NCBI RefSeq assembly: GCF_049701175.1
Contig: NZ_JBNATW010000001.1
Span: 72,976-136,975, forward strand
Length of the DNA stretch: 64,000 bases
Direction: 5' to 3'
DNA from: Thermovenabulum sp049701175
Lineage (GTDB): Bacteria > Bacillota > Thermosediminibacteria > Thermosediminibacterales > Thermosediminibacteraceae
In this document: positions 53,264 through 61,632 of the stretch, piece after piece
How positions within the stretch are numbered: position 1 is the first letter of the stretch
How the letters are laid out: every line of letters starts with the position of its first letter
Position numbers and translations under genes: made by a program
Notes under the pieces: generated by a model
What the model was told of the DNA's origin: nothing
Seen by the model: only the letters and a program-made list of their open reading frames with translations
Database searches by the model: none

Positions 53264-54718
53264 GTGAAAAAATTTGAATCGATACATTTAGACCGTGACT
53301 CCAATACACCCCTTTATATTCAGATTTATGAGGGCATAGTAAAACTAATAAAACAAAATATATTAAAACCTGGTGAGAAACTCCCTCCTATAAGGAAAAT
53401 GGCATCGGAACTAAAAGTCAATACAGTTACAATCGTAAACGCATATAAGCTTTTAGAAAAAGAAGGATATGCTGTTTCCCGAGTAGGAAGCGGCACTTTT
53501 ATTAAATCTTCCGTAAAAGAATCTGCCAAATACTCCTTAAAAAATGATAGGGACTATGAGGGTAAAAAAGTAAAGTTCGACTTTGCTACCGCTTCCGTTT
53601 CTCCAGATTACTTCCCTGTAGATATTTTTAAGGACGCCCTTAATAGAGTTTTAGACAGGGAAGGAGGCTATGCCTTCGCTTATAACGAAAGCCCGGGATA
53701 CCTTCCTTTACGGGAGTCCTTACAGGAGTATTTATACCGCGAATACAATATTGAAACATCAGTTGACGCCGTAAATGTGGTATCCGGTGCTCAACAAGGG
53801 ATAGACATAATCTCGAAGGCCTTGCTGGATTTTGGAGATGTGGTATATGTGGAAAGCCCCACTTACCCCGGTGCAGTAGACGCCTTTAAATCAAGGGGGG
53901 CAAAAATTATAGAAATACCTATAAAAGATGACGGTATTGACTTAGACGATTTTTACAGCAAACTGCGCTCAAAACCACCAAAGCTTTTTTACACAATGCC
54001 CAATTTCCAAAATCCCACCGGTTTTTCGTATTCAGAACAAAAAAAGAAAGAGCTTATCGCTCTTTCTAAAAATTACGGATTTTTTATCATTGAGGACGAC
54101 CATATGAATGACCTTTTTTATGTTGAAAAACCGGTGCCCTTAAAAAGTTACGATGACGATAACCGTGTTTTTTATATAAAAAGCTTTTCAAAAATTTTGA
54201 TGCCCGGACTGAGACTGGGATTTTTATTGGCACCTCCCGATTTTTCAGAGAAAATCGCAGAAGTTAAATATTTCTCTGACATCGCATCTTCAGGTCTAAA
54301 TCAAAGGGTTCTCGACCTAATGATAAGGGAGAAAACCTTTTATGAACATGTAAAAAGGATTCGGCAAATATTCTCTGCAAAATGGGAAATAATGAAAGAA
54401 TCTTTGCAAAAATACATTGACCCTAAAGCCACATTTACCGTACCCCAAGGCGGATTGTTTTTCTGGGTTTTCCTGCCTCAAGGATATTATGCCATGAACC
54501 TTTACGCCAATGCTCTAAAAAAGGGAATTTTCATTATGCCTGGAGATTATTTTTTTACTGACAATAGGCCTTCACGATGTTTTAGGCTTAGCATTGCTCA
54601 GGTCCCAAAAGAAAAAGTCGAAGAAGGGGTAAAGCTGTTATCAAATATTATAAGCGATTTTTTGAAAGAATTCAGCTCCTATCCCATTAAAAAAAGCAGC
54701 TATAGTCCTCTGCTTTAA
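53264..54718 (+). CDS. pdxR: MocR-type GntR/aminotransferase regulator, probable PdxR
   Basis: A 484-residue fusion of an N-terminal winged helix (about 8-75; TPLYIQIYEGIVKLI, KLPPIRKMASELKVNTVTIVNAY split after KMASE) to a fold-type I aminotransferase domain (about 110-465). The PLP lysine is in KSFSKILMPGLRLG (about 309) and the cofactor Asp in IIEDDHMNDLFY. GTG 53264 follows GGGAGG. Divergent placement next to pdxST strongly suggests the PLP-sensing regulator PdxR. A free aminotransferase is unlikely with the intact DNA-binding domain. Confidence 0.85.
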   Translation: MKKFESIHLDRDSNTPLYIQIYEGIVKLIKQNILKPGEKLPPIRKMASELKVNTVTIVNAYKLLEKEGYAVSRVGSGTFIKSSVKESAKYSLKNDRDYEGKKVKFDFATASVSPDYFPVDIFKDALNRVLDREGGYAFAYNESPGYLPLRESLQEYLYREYNIETSVDAVNVVSGAQQGIDIISKALLDFGDVVYVESPTYPGAVDAFKSRGAKIIEIPIKDDGIDLDDFYSKLRSKPPKLFYTMPNFQNPTGFSYSEQKKKELIALSKNYGFFIIEDDHMNDLFYVEKPVPLKSYDDDNRVFYIKSFSKILMPGLRLGFLLAPPDFSEKIAEVKYFSDIASSGLNQRVLDLMIREKTFYEHVKRIRQIFSAKWEIMKESLQKYIDPKATFTVPQGGLFFWVFLPQGYYAMNLYANALKKGIFIMPGDYFFTDNRPSRCFRLSIAQVPKEKVEEGVKLLSNIISDFLKEFSSYPIKKSSYSPLL

Positions 54719-54739
54719 AATAAACCAATTTTATAGTCA

Positions 54740-55540
54740 TCATATTAATTTTTTGGTTATCCATAATACCACTTCAGCAGCAGGCAGGAATATAATCTGA
54801 CTCAAAAGAGTTCCTATGATTTTACCGCTTACAAGGAAAAATACCATTGAAGTAACTTCCTGCCTTGACTTTATCCCCTGCAGGGCTTGGTCGGTTATTA
54901 GAGCTGCTTGGGGGTCAACTATTACTGCAAGAAGTATGGTAGCAGTCCCGTTAATCACCCCTGACAGCTGGCTTGCGGTAATTCGGTATTCGGGTAAAAG
55001 AGCACCAGCGTATATCGCCGCAAGAACTCCAATGGTAGAAATTGAGGTAATAAATAGATTAAAAATCAAAAAAAAGGGAGATATCCCCGTTCTGCTCATT
55101 TTCTTTATTTTCTTTAAATCGGGAGCTTTAAGGGAATTTTTCATATGTTTAATGGGCTTATTAAATATCACCTTTACGATTAATTTGGGTATTGAACCCG
55201 TTTTTTCAAGAGCATAAATGCCTTTAGAAAAAACCTCTATAAAGCTCGGGATTAAAGCTGCCCCTATAATACTTCCAAAAGTGGCAGAAAATATAATTAT
55301 TCGAAAGCTATGAAGAAGCTCCCTTATTTCCCCTTTCGCTATCGCTTTATCCACAATACTGCCCAAAAGAGGAGCTTGAATCATATTGGCAGTCCTTGAG
55401 ATTAAAACAATTATATTAAAAAGCGAAAGGGCAAGGGCAAGTCTTTTTGTCCTTACACCAGCAAGCCTTACCGAATAGGACAAAGTATCAATCATATGTA
55501 CGGTCGCGGTAAATAGCGCAACATAAAATACCCTTTCCAT
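54740..55540 (-). CDS. amj: Lipid II flippase Amj (YdaH family)
   Basis: A 266-residue membrane protein with about six to eight hydrophobic segments. The N-terminal TVHMIDTLSYSVRLAGVRTK and SRTANMIQAPLLGSIVDKA match the Amj/YdaH family, the alternative lipid II flippase that can replace MurJ in Bacillus. The C-terminus has GTATILLAVIVDPQAALITD. It is monocistronic, converging on pdxR with a 21-bp gap. Assignment is from the recognised family pattern. Confidence 0.85.
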   Translation of the reverse strand: MERVFYVALFTATVHMIDTLSYSVRLAGVRTKRLALALSLFNIIVLISRTANMIQAPLLGSIVDKAIAKGEIRELLHSFRIIIFSATFGSIIGAALIPSFIEVFSKGIYALEKTGSIPKLIVKVIFNKPIKHMKNSLKAPDLKKIKKMSRTGISPFFLIFNLFITSISTIGVLAAIYAGALLPEYRITASQLSGVINGTATILLAVIVDPQAALITDQALQGIKSRQEVTSMVFFLVSGKIIGTLLSQIIFLPAAEVVLWITKKLI

Positions 55541-55660
55541 AACTTCGCCTCAATTTTACTTTTTTTGCTTTTATTATAATATTAATTTGTGCGTTTTGGA
55601 ATCTCCTATGAATAAAATGTAAGAAATGATGGCATCCAAAGGGGATAAAAACAGCGAAAC

Positions 55661-55688
55661 TTTAGCGCACGTTAAAACGTGCGCTAAA
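55661..55688 (-). terminator. Terminator of serS
   Basis: TTTAGCGCACGTT and AACGTGCGCTAAA form a perfect 13-bp stem 8 bp beyond the serS stop. T-rich stretches flank it on both strands, weaker on the minus side (GTTTCGCTGTTTTT). Confidence 0.75.
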
Positions 55689-55695
55689 ATTTTTT

Positions 55696-56979
55696 TTAAT
55701 ATTTTACAGGTATCATCGAAATCCCGCCCATGTAAGGCCTTAAAACCTCCGGTATAACTACAGAACCATCTGCCTGCTGGAAGTTTTCAAGGATTGCTGC
55801 TGTTGTCCTGCCTACGGCCAAACCTGAACCGTTTAAAGTGTGAACGTATTGGGGTTTAGCTCCTTTTTCGGGCCTGTACCTTATTTCAGCCCTTCTTGCC
55901 TGATAGTCCTTAAAATTGCTGCAGGAGGAAATTTCAACATATCTGTTGTAGCTGGGCATCCATACCTCTATGTCATAAGTCTTTGCAGAAGAAAATCCTA
56001 AATCGCCAGTACATAGTGCTACTACTCTATAGGGCAAGCCTAAAAGCTGTAAAACCTCTTCAGCGTCCTTTGTAAGTTTCTCAAGTTCTTCCATTGAATT
56101 TTCGGGTTCACAGAATTTAACAAGTTCCACCTTGTTAAATTGATGCTGTCTTATAATCCCCCTAGTGTCCCTTCCTGCAGAGCCAGCTTCTGCCCTGAAG
56201 CATCCGCTGTAAGCCACATAGTATATGGGTAGCTGTTCCTTTTCCAGTATTTCGTTCCTGTGAAGATTGGTAACAGGTACCTCTGCGGTAGGTATCAAGA
56301 AATAATCGGTGTTGTTATACAATTTAAAGGCTTCTTCTTCAAATTTGGGCAATTGCCCAGTTCCCGTCATGCTGTCTCTATTTACGATAAAGGGCGGGAA
56401 AATCTCCTTGTAACCATGTTTTTCTATATGAAGGTCCAGCATGAAATTGATTAATGCCCTCTCCAATCTCGCTCCAAGCCCTTTATAAACCACAAACCTG
56501 GAACCGGTTATTTTGGCAGCCCTTTCAAAATCCAAGATATCTAAATTTTCCCCAATTTCCCAATGAGCCTTTGGAGAAAAATCAAATTCCCTCGGCGTAC
56601 CCCATCTTCTTACCTCCACATTGTCAGCATCGCTTTTACCAACAGGTACCGTCTCGTCGGGAATATTGGGTATCATAAGGAGCATTTTATAAATTTCTTC
56701 ATCAATCTGCTTTAACCTTTCATCCATCTCCTTAATTTTATCCGATACCTCTTTCATCTTAGCTATCAAATCTTCTGCTGGTTCTCCAGCTTTTTTTCTC
56801 CTTGCAATCTCTTCGGATTCCCTATTGCGCAAACTTTTCAGCTTTTCTACCTCTACAAGTAAATTTCTCCTTTCTTCATCAATTTTCAATAGCTGTTCTA
56901 AGTTAGTATTTGCTCCCCTTTTCTCCATTGCCTCTTTAACCAATTCGGGATTCGAACGGATAAGTCTGATGTCGAGCAT
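55696..56979 (-). CDS. serS: Seryl-tRNA synthetase
   Basis: Charges tRNA-Ser (and tRNA-Sec where present). The 427-residue class II synthetase has an N-terminal coiled-coil tRNA-binding arm (about 28-100), motif 2 FRAEAGSAGRDTRGIIRQHQ near 260, and motif 3 GSGLAVGRTTAAILENFQ near 385. Length and start (MLDIRLIRSNPELVKEAMEK) are standard. It is controlled by the T-box leader upstream. Confidence 0.97.
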   Translation of the reverse strand: MLDIRLIRSNPELVKEAMEKRGANTNLEQLLKIDEERRNLLVEVEKLKSLRNRESEEIARRKKAGEPAEDLIAKMKEVSDKIKEMDERLKQIDEEIYKMLLMIPNIPDETVPVGKSDADNVEVRRWGTPREFDFSPKAHWEIGENLDILDFERAAKITGSRFVVYKGLGARLERALINFMLDLHIEKHGYKEIFPPFIVNRDSMTGTGQLPKFEEEAFKLYNNTDYFLIPTAEVPVTNLHRNEILEKEQLPIYYVAYSGCFRAEAGSAGRDTRGIIRQHQFNKVELVKFCEPENSMEELEKLTKDAEEVLQLLGLPYRVVALCTGDLGFSSAKTYDIEVWMPSYNRYVEISSCSNFKDYQARRAEIRYRPEKGAKPQYVHTLNGSGLAVGRTTAAILENFQQADGSVVIPEVLRPYMGGISMIPVKY

Positions 56980-56984
56980 TTTTT

Positions 56985-57283
56985 TACCTCCTCAGCTTAA
57001 TGTTATTTATTTTTCATAAAAAAGTAAAATCCTCTCTCCCACAAGGGGCGAGAGGATATATCCCGCGGTACCACCCTAATTTTTTCTTTTAGCTTTAACG
57101 GTACTACCGTCGCCTTTAGCGATACTCAGGGGTGGAAATTGCAATCCTTTACCGGTTCGCACCAAAACACCGGCTCTCTGAAAAAGGCTATTGCAAATTT
57201 TCCCCCTCATTGCCTTTCTATCTACCTTTTTGAACAATTGCTTCCTTACAATATTTATATGTATATATGTAACATCCTCCTGC
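56985..57283 (-). ncRNA. T-box leader of serS (UCC specifier)
   Basis: Minus strand: AGGAGGATG start region, AGAGAGCCGG/GGTGCGAACCGG in stem I, T-box motif GGGTGGTACCGCGGG (57062-57076) and a terminator ATCCTCTC ... GAGAGGAT plus TTTTACTTTTTT at 57018-57057. The GGGG/CCCC helix next to the specifier loop places UCC, a Ser codon, at 57134-57136 followed by A. This agrees with the gene controlled. Confidence 0.95.
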
Positions 57284-57289
57284 ATTTCA

Positions 57290-57318
57290 ATTATATACCA
57301 TGACTACGAGAAAATCAA
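57290..57318 (-). promoter_or_regulatory. Sigma-A promoter of the serS T-box
   Basis: Minus strand TTGATT (57313-57318), 17-bp spacer, TATAAT (57290-57295). Confidence 0.75.
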
Positions 57319-57320
57319 GC

Positions 57321-57361
57321 CGCCATTCATTCCCCGGTTGAAACGGGGGGGTATTCTGGCG
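57321..57361. other. Imperfect hairpin between divergent serS and ECF promoters
   Basis: CGCCA ... TGGCG closes a 41-nt element with an inner CCCCG/CGGGG stem around GTTGAAA. It lies upstream of both promoters, so it would not be transcribed from either. It may be a remnant terminator of an older gene or a DNA site. Confidence 0.4.
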
Positions 57362-57394
57362 TAAATATATTATCCTATAATTCGCTTTAAATTA

Positions 57395-57424
57395 TTGGTT
57401 AAATACTGATTAATATAGTATAAT
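57395..57424 (+). promoter_or_regulatory. Sigma-A promoter of the ECF S-component gene
   Basis: TTGGTT (57395-57400), 18-bp spacer, TATAAT (57419-57424). Predicted leader is about 25 nt, too short for a riboswitch. Confidence 0.65.
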
Positions 57425-57456
57425 ATCAGTAAAAGATTTTATGGAGGGTAGCTTTT

Positions 57457-57948
57457 ATGAACGATAAAATAAAGAAAATCGCTCTATTAGGACTTTTTTT
57501 AGCCTTAACAATTGTAGCAACTTCAATTTTAAAAGTTCCCGTTCCAACCTTTAACCTGTATTTCCACTTAGGGGAATCAATAATATACCTCACCGCATTA
57601 ATCTTCGGAGGTATTCCTGCTGCAATAATTGGTGGAGTTGGCTCAGCTCTTGCGGATTTGATAGCAGGCTATCCCATGTGGGCTCCTATTACCCTATTTA
57701 TTAAAGGGATTGAGGGATTTATAGCGGGCAGTTTAGCCGCAAAAGGAAGGATTTTTCAAGGTTTATTATTTGCAGGGATTTTTATGATTGCTTCCTATGC
57801 TACCGCTGCCGGAATACTTTACGGTATCGGTGCAGTACCTATTGAAATAGCGGGAGACAGCCTGCAGGTTTCGGTTGGCGCTATAATAGCAGCGCTTTTA
57901 CACAGGAGGTTAAAAAATATTTCCTTCAACGATGAAGAAAAATTTTAG
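57457..57948 (+). CDS. ECF transporter S component (vitamin uptake, substrate unknown)
   Basis: A 163-residue integral membrane protein with five or six helices, Gly/Ala-rich in the first helix (ALLGLFLALTIVATS) as expected where the EcfT coupling protein docks, and conserved loops FNLYFHLGESIIYLTALIFGG (split: FNLYFHLGESI, IYLTALIFGG) and ALADLIAGYPMWAP. ATG 57457 follows GGAGGG. The energising ecfA/ecfT genes are not in the window, so it would share a common module. It is followed 14 bp later by a HypE/ThiL-like gene, suggesting a cofactor-related substrate. The vitamin cannot be read from sequence. Confidence 0.82.
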   Translation: MNDKIKKIALLGLFLALTIVATSILKVPVPTFNLYFHLGESIIYLTALIFGGIPAAIIGGVGSALADLIAGYPMWAPITLFIKGIEGFIAGSLAAKGRIFQGLLFAGIFMIASYATAAGILYGIGAVPIEIAGDSLQVSVGAIIAALLHRRLKNISFNDEEKF

Positions 57949-57962
57949 AAAGGGTTGGATTT

Positions 57963-58973
57963 ATGCTGAAAATCGGTAAAATTCCACCTGAAATCCTAAA
58001 CACTGCCGTATACCCTTTTTTAGGAGAAAAAAGAAAGGAAGTATTGGTCCACTCTTCCTTCGGTGAGGATTGCTCTATAATCGACTTTGGTGAAAAGGTG
58101 GCAGTTTTATCCTCCGACCCTATAACAGGTGCTGATAAGCTAAGTGCCTACCTCTCCGTTTTTGTCGCATGTAACGACCTTGCTGCATGTGGCGCAGTAC
58201 CCATAGGGATTTTAGTCACACTGCTATTTCCGGAAAACAGCAGTGAAAATACCGTAAGGGATGTAATGGAAAATATTCACAAAGCGTGTTTAAAAATCGG
58301 AATTGAAGTGTTAGGAGGTCACAGTGAGGTCACAGGCGCAGTAAACAAAACTATAATCTCGACTACCGCCATCGGAGTTGCTTCAAAACAAAATTATATT
58401 ACCTCATCAGGTGCAAAACCTGGAGACGATGTTATAGTCACAAAATATATTGGAATGGAAGGTACAGCCATATTAGCTACAGATTTTGAAGACGTTCTTT
58501 TAGGCTTTATGGATGAAAATAAGGTTAAGGAAGCACAAAAATTAATCGAAAATATAAGCGTCATTGATGAAGGAATTACAGCATCTTCCTTAGGCGCTTC
58601 CGCCATGCACGATATTACCGAAGGCGGAATACTCGGTGCAGCCTATGAAATTGCAAAGGCTTCTAATGTGGGAATTGAAATATATGAAGAAAGTGTCCCC
58701 ATCCTTGAGGTTACCAAAGAAATTTGCAAGATTTTTAATATAAATCCGTTGGGCCTTATATCAAGCGGTTCAATGCTCATCTGTGCCAAAAATGGCCAAA
58801 AAATCGTAGAAGAATTAAATAAGTGCAGTATCAATGCCAAAATTATAGGAAAAATTACAGACAGCGGCAAATGCTTTTTGGTCAAAAGCAGTATAAAAAC
58901 CGAATTTACGCCCTTTGAAAGGGATGAATTATTTGTTGCTATAGAAAACGCAAAAAAATTCTTAGAAAAATAG
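57963..58973 (+). CDS. AIR synthase-related (HypE/ThiL/PurM-like) protein
   Basis: A 336-residue protein of the PurM/HypE/ThiL ATP-binding fold. Recognisable are VLSSDPITGADK (metal/ATP Asp near 50), VACNDLAACGAVPIGI, EVLGGHSEVTGAV and MHDITEGGILGAAYEIA. The N-terminus lacks ThiL's usual GDDAA motif and the C-terminus lacks HypE's Cys, so neither thiamine-phosphate kinase nor hydrogenase maturation is supported. Coupled to the ECF S-component gene with a 14-bp gap. It may phosphorylate or otherwise activate the imported compound; this is inference. Confidence 0.85.
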   Translation: MLKIGKIPPEILNTAVYPFLGEKRKEVLVHSSFGEDCSIIDFGEKVAVLSSDPITGADKLSAYLSVFVACNDLAACGAVPIGILVTLLFPENSSENTVRDVMENIHKACLKIGIEVLGGHSEVTGAVNKTIISTTAIGVASKQNYITSSGAKPGDDVIVTKYIGMEGTAILATDFEDVLLGFMDENKVKEAQKLIENISVIDEGITASSLGASAMHDITEGGILGAAYEIAKASNVGIEIYEESVPILEVTKEICKIFNINPLGLISSGSMLICAKNGQKIVEELNKCSINAKIIGKITDSGKCFLVKSSIKTEFTPFERDELFVAIENAKKFLEK

Positions 58974-59002
58974 TGCTCTTTTTAGAGAGCACTATTTTTT
59001 AT
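58969..59002. terminator. Bidirectional terminator between AIRS-like gene and feoA
   Basis: AATAGTGCTCT pairs with AGAGCACTATT, with T runs on the plus strand and on the minus strand. It overlaps both stop-codon regions. Confidence 0.85.
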
Positions 59003-59224
59003 TATTATAATACTTTTTGCTATTTCCTCATCTGCAGCAATTTTTGTGTTCCCTATTTTAAAAACATAAGTAGGGAACTTCTGTAAAAGCTCCACCTTCA
59101 AGCCCGGTAATACTCCTAAAGCCATGAGCTTTTTTAATATTTTTGCATCCTTTGAATCAATTTTTACTATGATAGCTTCTTCTCCCGGTTTTAAAGAAGA
59201 AAGTTTCCCTTCTCTATTTCCCAT
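58982..59224 (-). CDS. feoA: Ferrous iron transport protein A
   Basis: A small SH3-like cytoplasmic partner of FeoB; 80 residues with LSSLKPGEEAIIVKI, LKKLMALGVLPGLKVEL and a C-terminal beta strand, as in FeoA. ATG 59224 lies 6 nt after AAGGAAGG and overlaps the zinc-ribbon gene by 11 bp; ATG 59230 is the alternative. It is the last gene of the feo set. Confidence 0.9.
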   Translation of the reverse strand: MGNREGKLSSLKPGEEAIIVKIDSKDAKILKKLMALGVLPGLKVELLQKFPTYVFKIGNTKIAADEEIAKSIIIIKNSAL

Positions 59225-59399
59225 TTTCATCCTTCCTTCCAAATCTTAACCTTTTCAAAAGTCCTACATTTTTTACATTTTCATAACCGCATCTGGGACA
59301 CTTTACCTTGCCGCACCTTCCACTCATAGGACATCCGCTGCACGCCTTTACACCTTCGTCTCCTTCATCAAATTCATATCCGCAAAACCCGCATTTCAT
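59214..59399 (-). CDS. Small Cys-rich (zinc-ribbon-like) protein in the feo operon
   Basis: A 61-residue protein with eight cysteines: CGFC near the start, then ACSGCPMSGRC, then KCPRCG. The first and last pairs look like a zinc ribbon; the middle C-x2-C-x5-C could hold a further metal or an Fe-S cluster. Its stop overlaps feoA and its start abuts the FeoB membrane gene, so it belongs to the transporter operon. It is not the winged-helix FeoC of enterobacteria. Possibly an iron or redox sensor for Feo; function unproved. Confidence 0.85.
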   Translation of the reverse strand: MKCGFCGYEFDEGDEGVKACSGCPMSGRCGKVKCPRCGYENVKNVGLLKRLRFGRKDENGK

Positions 59400-60833
59400 T
59401 TAAAAATTCACTCCCAAGATCTTAAATATCAGATTTAAAGCAAAACCCGAAAAAAATGCAAAGGGGATGATAAAACCTACAATAGCTAAGGCAGTTTTTA
59501 AGCCTCTTTCCTTAATCATGATGGAAAATTGAGCAATGCACGGCACAAATAATGTTAAAGTAACAGAGGCCACGACAAGTTGAGGTCCTGCTAATATTCC
59601 GGATTTTTGAAGGTCATAAAGTCCGGCTGCCCCGTAATCCCTTCTGAAAAAACCAAATAAAAAGGCTTCTGCTGTTTGCGGTGGTAAACCAAGTAGCTTC
59701 ATAGCAGGCGAAAGAGCTGCTATTAAATAATCAAAAAGCCCTGTAATTTTACCAAACCATATTAACACACTTGCTAAGACAAAGAGGGGAACTATTTCTA
59801 TAAAATACCAGTGCATCCTTGAAACAGTTTTTTCAATTATATTCGAAAGCTTAGGCATTCTAAGGGGAGGTAGCTCCATATAAAAGTTGGGTCTTTCTCC
59901 CGGCAGTACCTGAGCAGATAGATACCCGACTAAGAGGAATATAAGAGAAACAAATCCCACCCATATTACAAGTCCAACAGGTTTTTGGGAAAGAAGAGAA
60001 AGTATAACACCCAATTGAGCAGAACAGGGTATTGCAAGAGCAAGAAGCAGTGTAGCTATTATCCTTTCCCTTTTTGTTTCAAGGGTTCTGCTTACCAAAG
60101 TTGCCATTGTATCGCAGCCAAAACCTAAGATCATTGGTATTACGGCTCTACCGCTCAAACCTATGGATTTAAAAACTCTATCTATCAGCATTGCAAGACG
60201 CGGTAAATAACCCGTATCTTCTATAATAGAAAATACAAAGAAGAAAGTTCCTACAATGGGCAATACTATTGCCACAGCATACCTTATTCCTAGGGTGATA
60301 ACACCGTAGTCAAAGGCTAAAAGCTCTTGAATGCTTTTATAGGGAATATAGGTTGTAACAAGGTTATTAATAAAGGGGTTAATGTAGCTCTCAAAAATGT
60401 CTCCCTCTATGAAGTCCACAAGGGTTCCAGCACCAAATTGTCCTACGAATTTATACAAACCGTAGTAAAGGATTAAAATTAGGATGGGTATTCCCGTGAT
60501 TGGCTGCATCGTGATTTTATCCAGTAGGTCAGGAAAAGCAAAATTTTTTGTCCTTACTGCATCTTTACTAACCTCTTTAACTATTTCATTTACTTTTTTC
60601 TGTCTTTCCAAAGTTATAATATAATGAAGGGGTTCTTTATAACATTCTTTCGTTTTTGATATTATTTCTTCGATTTTACTTATTGATTTTTCTCTTGATT
60701 TTACATAATATGTTATTTCCTTATCTTCCTGAAGCAAAAGTAAGGCTATCGCTCTTTTTGAAATTTTATAGCTTGCCTTTAAATTTTCTTCTATCTCTCT
60801 TATCGCTTTTTCTATTATTTCATCGTAAACCAT
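59400..60833 (-). CDS. feoB: FeoB membrane domain (separate polypeptide)
   Basis: The ferrous iron permease part of FeoB without the GTPase: 477 residues. An N-terminal helical region (about 1-115) is followed by the Gate-type membrane core, including VLPIVGTFFFVFSIIEDTGYLPRLA (split: VLPIVGTFFFVFSI, IEDTGYLPRLA), GFGCDTMATLVSRTL and IPCSAQLGVILSLL. ATG 60833 follows TTAGGAGAG; the longer reading overlaps the GTPase gene. It begins 13 bp after the GTPase stop, so the two parts are made as a pair. Confidence 0.9.
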   Translation of the reverse strand: MVYDEIIEKAIREIEENLKASYKISKRAIALLLLQEDKEITYYVKSREKSISKIEEIISKTKECYKEPLHYIITLERQKKVNEIVKEVSKDAVRTKNFAFPDLLDKITMQPITGIPILILILYYGLYKFVGQFGAGTLVDFIEGDIFESYINPFINNLVTTYIPYKSIQELLAFDYGVITLGIRYAVAIVLPIVGTFFFVFSIIEDTGYLPRLAMLIDRVFKSIGLSGRAVIPMILGFGCDTMATLVSRTLETKRERIIATLLLALAIPCSAQLGVILSLLSQKPVGLVIWVGFVSLIFLLVGYLSAQVLPGERPNFYMELPPLRMPKLSNIIEKTVSRMHWYFIEIVPLFVLASVLIWFGKITGLFDYLIAALSPAMKLLGLPPQTAEAFLFGFFRRDYGAAGLYDLQKSGILAGPQLVVASVTLTLFVPCIAQFSIMIKERGLKTALAIVGFIIPFAFFSGFALNLIFKILGVNF

Positions 60834-60846
60834 AATATTTTCTCTC

Positions 60847-61407
60847 CTAAGCGGCTCTTTTTCTAACATATTCATACACCTTCTTTTTCAAAACATCGAT
60901 TCCTCTGTTCAATGCTGCAGCGGTACCTACAACAGGGATACCTAGAATTTCCGAAAGTTTTTCAATATCTATTTTTACTCCCAATTTTTCAGCTTCATCC
61001 ATCATATTCACTACAAGCATTAAAGGCACCCCCGCCTCAATCAACTGGATGGTTAAGGGAAGCATCCTTTGTAAATTTTTTGCATCAACAACGTGAATAA
61101 CTAAATCTGCCTTTTCATTAAATAATAATGTTCTTGTAACCCTTTCTTCTTCCGTTATGGGTATCATTGAATACATACCCGGTGTATCAATTACCTCAAA
61201 GTAAATGTTATTTATCCTGCTCATACCTCTAAAAATTTCTACCGTTGTCCCGGGATAGTTGGAAACCGTAGCATAAGTACCAGTAAGACGGTTGAATATA
61301 ACGCTCTTTCCTACATTGGGGTTTCCAACGAGAATCAACTTTTTTCTATGATTTATATTAACGTTTTCTAAGTTTTTTGACCTATTTATGCTTTTTACAA
61401 ATCGCAT
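60847..61407 (-). CDS. feoB: FeoB GTPase domain (separate polypeptide)
   Basis: A 186-residue soluble G protein equal to the N-terminal domain of FeoB. G1 GNPNVGKSVIFN near 32, G2 NYPGTTVE, G3 DTPGMYSM, G4 NMMDEAEK and G5-like GTAAA. The protein ends after the GTPase fold with RKRAA and no membrane region, so FeoB is naturally split here. ATG 61407 follows AGGAGGGC. A Fur box lies directly upstream. Confidence 0.9.
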   Translation of the reverse strand: MRFVKSINRSKNLENVNINHRKKLILVGNPNVGKSVIFNRLTGTYATVSNYPGTTVEIFRGMSRINNIYFEVIDTPGMYSMIPITEEERVTRTLLFNEKADLVIHVVDAKNLQRMLPLTIQLIEAGVPLMLVVNMMDEAEKLGVKIDIEKLSEILGIPVVGTAAALNRGIDVLKKKVYEYVRKRAA

Positions 61408-61427
61408 CACTTATATGCCCTCCTTTT

Positions 61428-61447
61428 AATGATAATTATTCTCATTT
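61428..61447. promoter_or_regulatory. Fur box next to the feoB start
   Basis: AATGATAATTATTCTCATTT closely matches the GATAATGATAATCATTATC consensus and adjoins the ribosome-binding site of the FeoB GTPase gene. Confidence 0.8.
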
Positions 61448-61506
61448 AACAATTAAAAAAATAAAATTAAGATGTTTTAAGATAAATAAGTTTTGCCTTA
61501 TAGCTG

Positions 61507-61532
61507 TTTGTAGATAAAATTTGTAGATAAAA
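61507..61532. repeat. 13-bp perfect tandem duplication
   Basis: TTTGTAGATAAAA occurs twice without spacer (61507-61519, 61520-61532) in the 300-bp feo-marR gap. Probably slippage; no known operator matches. Confidence 0.85.
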
Positions 61533-61632
61533 ATAATATTAAATTCCTTCAATAATTAAATATATTTTAACCAGCATCATTTATTAACGATTTTCTTGAT
61601 TTCTTAATTAATAATAATTGTTATTATATAAT

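Noticed and set aside
53264..54718. Stand-alone aminotransferase instead of a regulator
   Set aside because: An intact winged-helix domain precedes the aminotransferase fold and the gene diverges from pdxST.
57321..57361. Hairpin as a riboswitch for the ECF gene
   Set aside because: It lies upstream of the gene's predicted promoter and has no known aptamer signature.
60833..60875. FeoB split as a sequencing frameshift
   Set aside because: The GTPase gene has a normal stop and the membrane gene has its own ribosome-binding site and ATG, so a natural split is more likely; kept as a point to verify.
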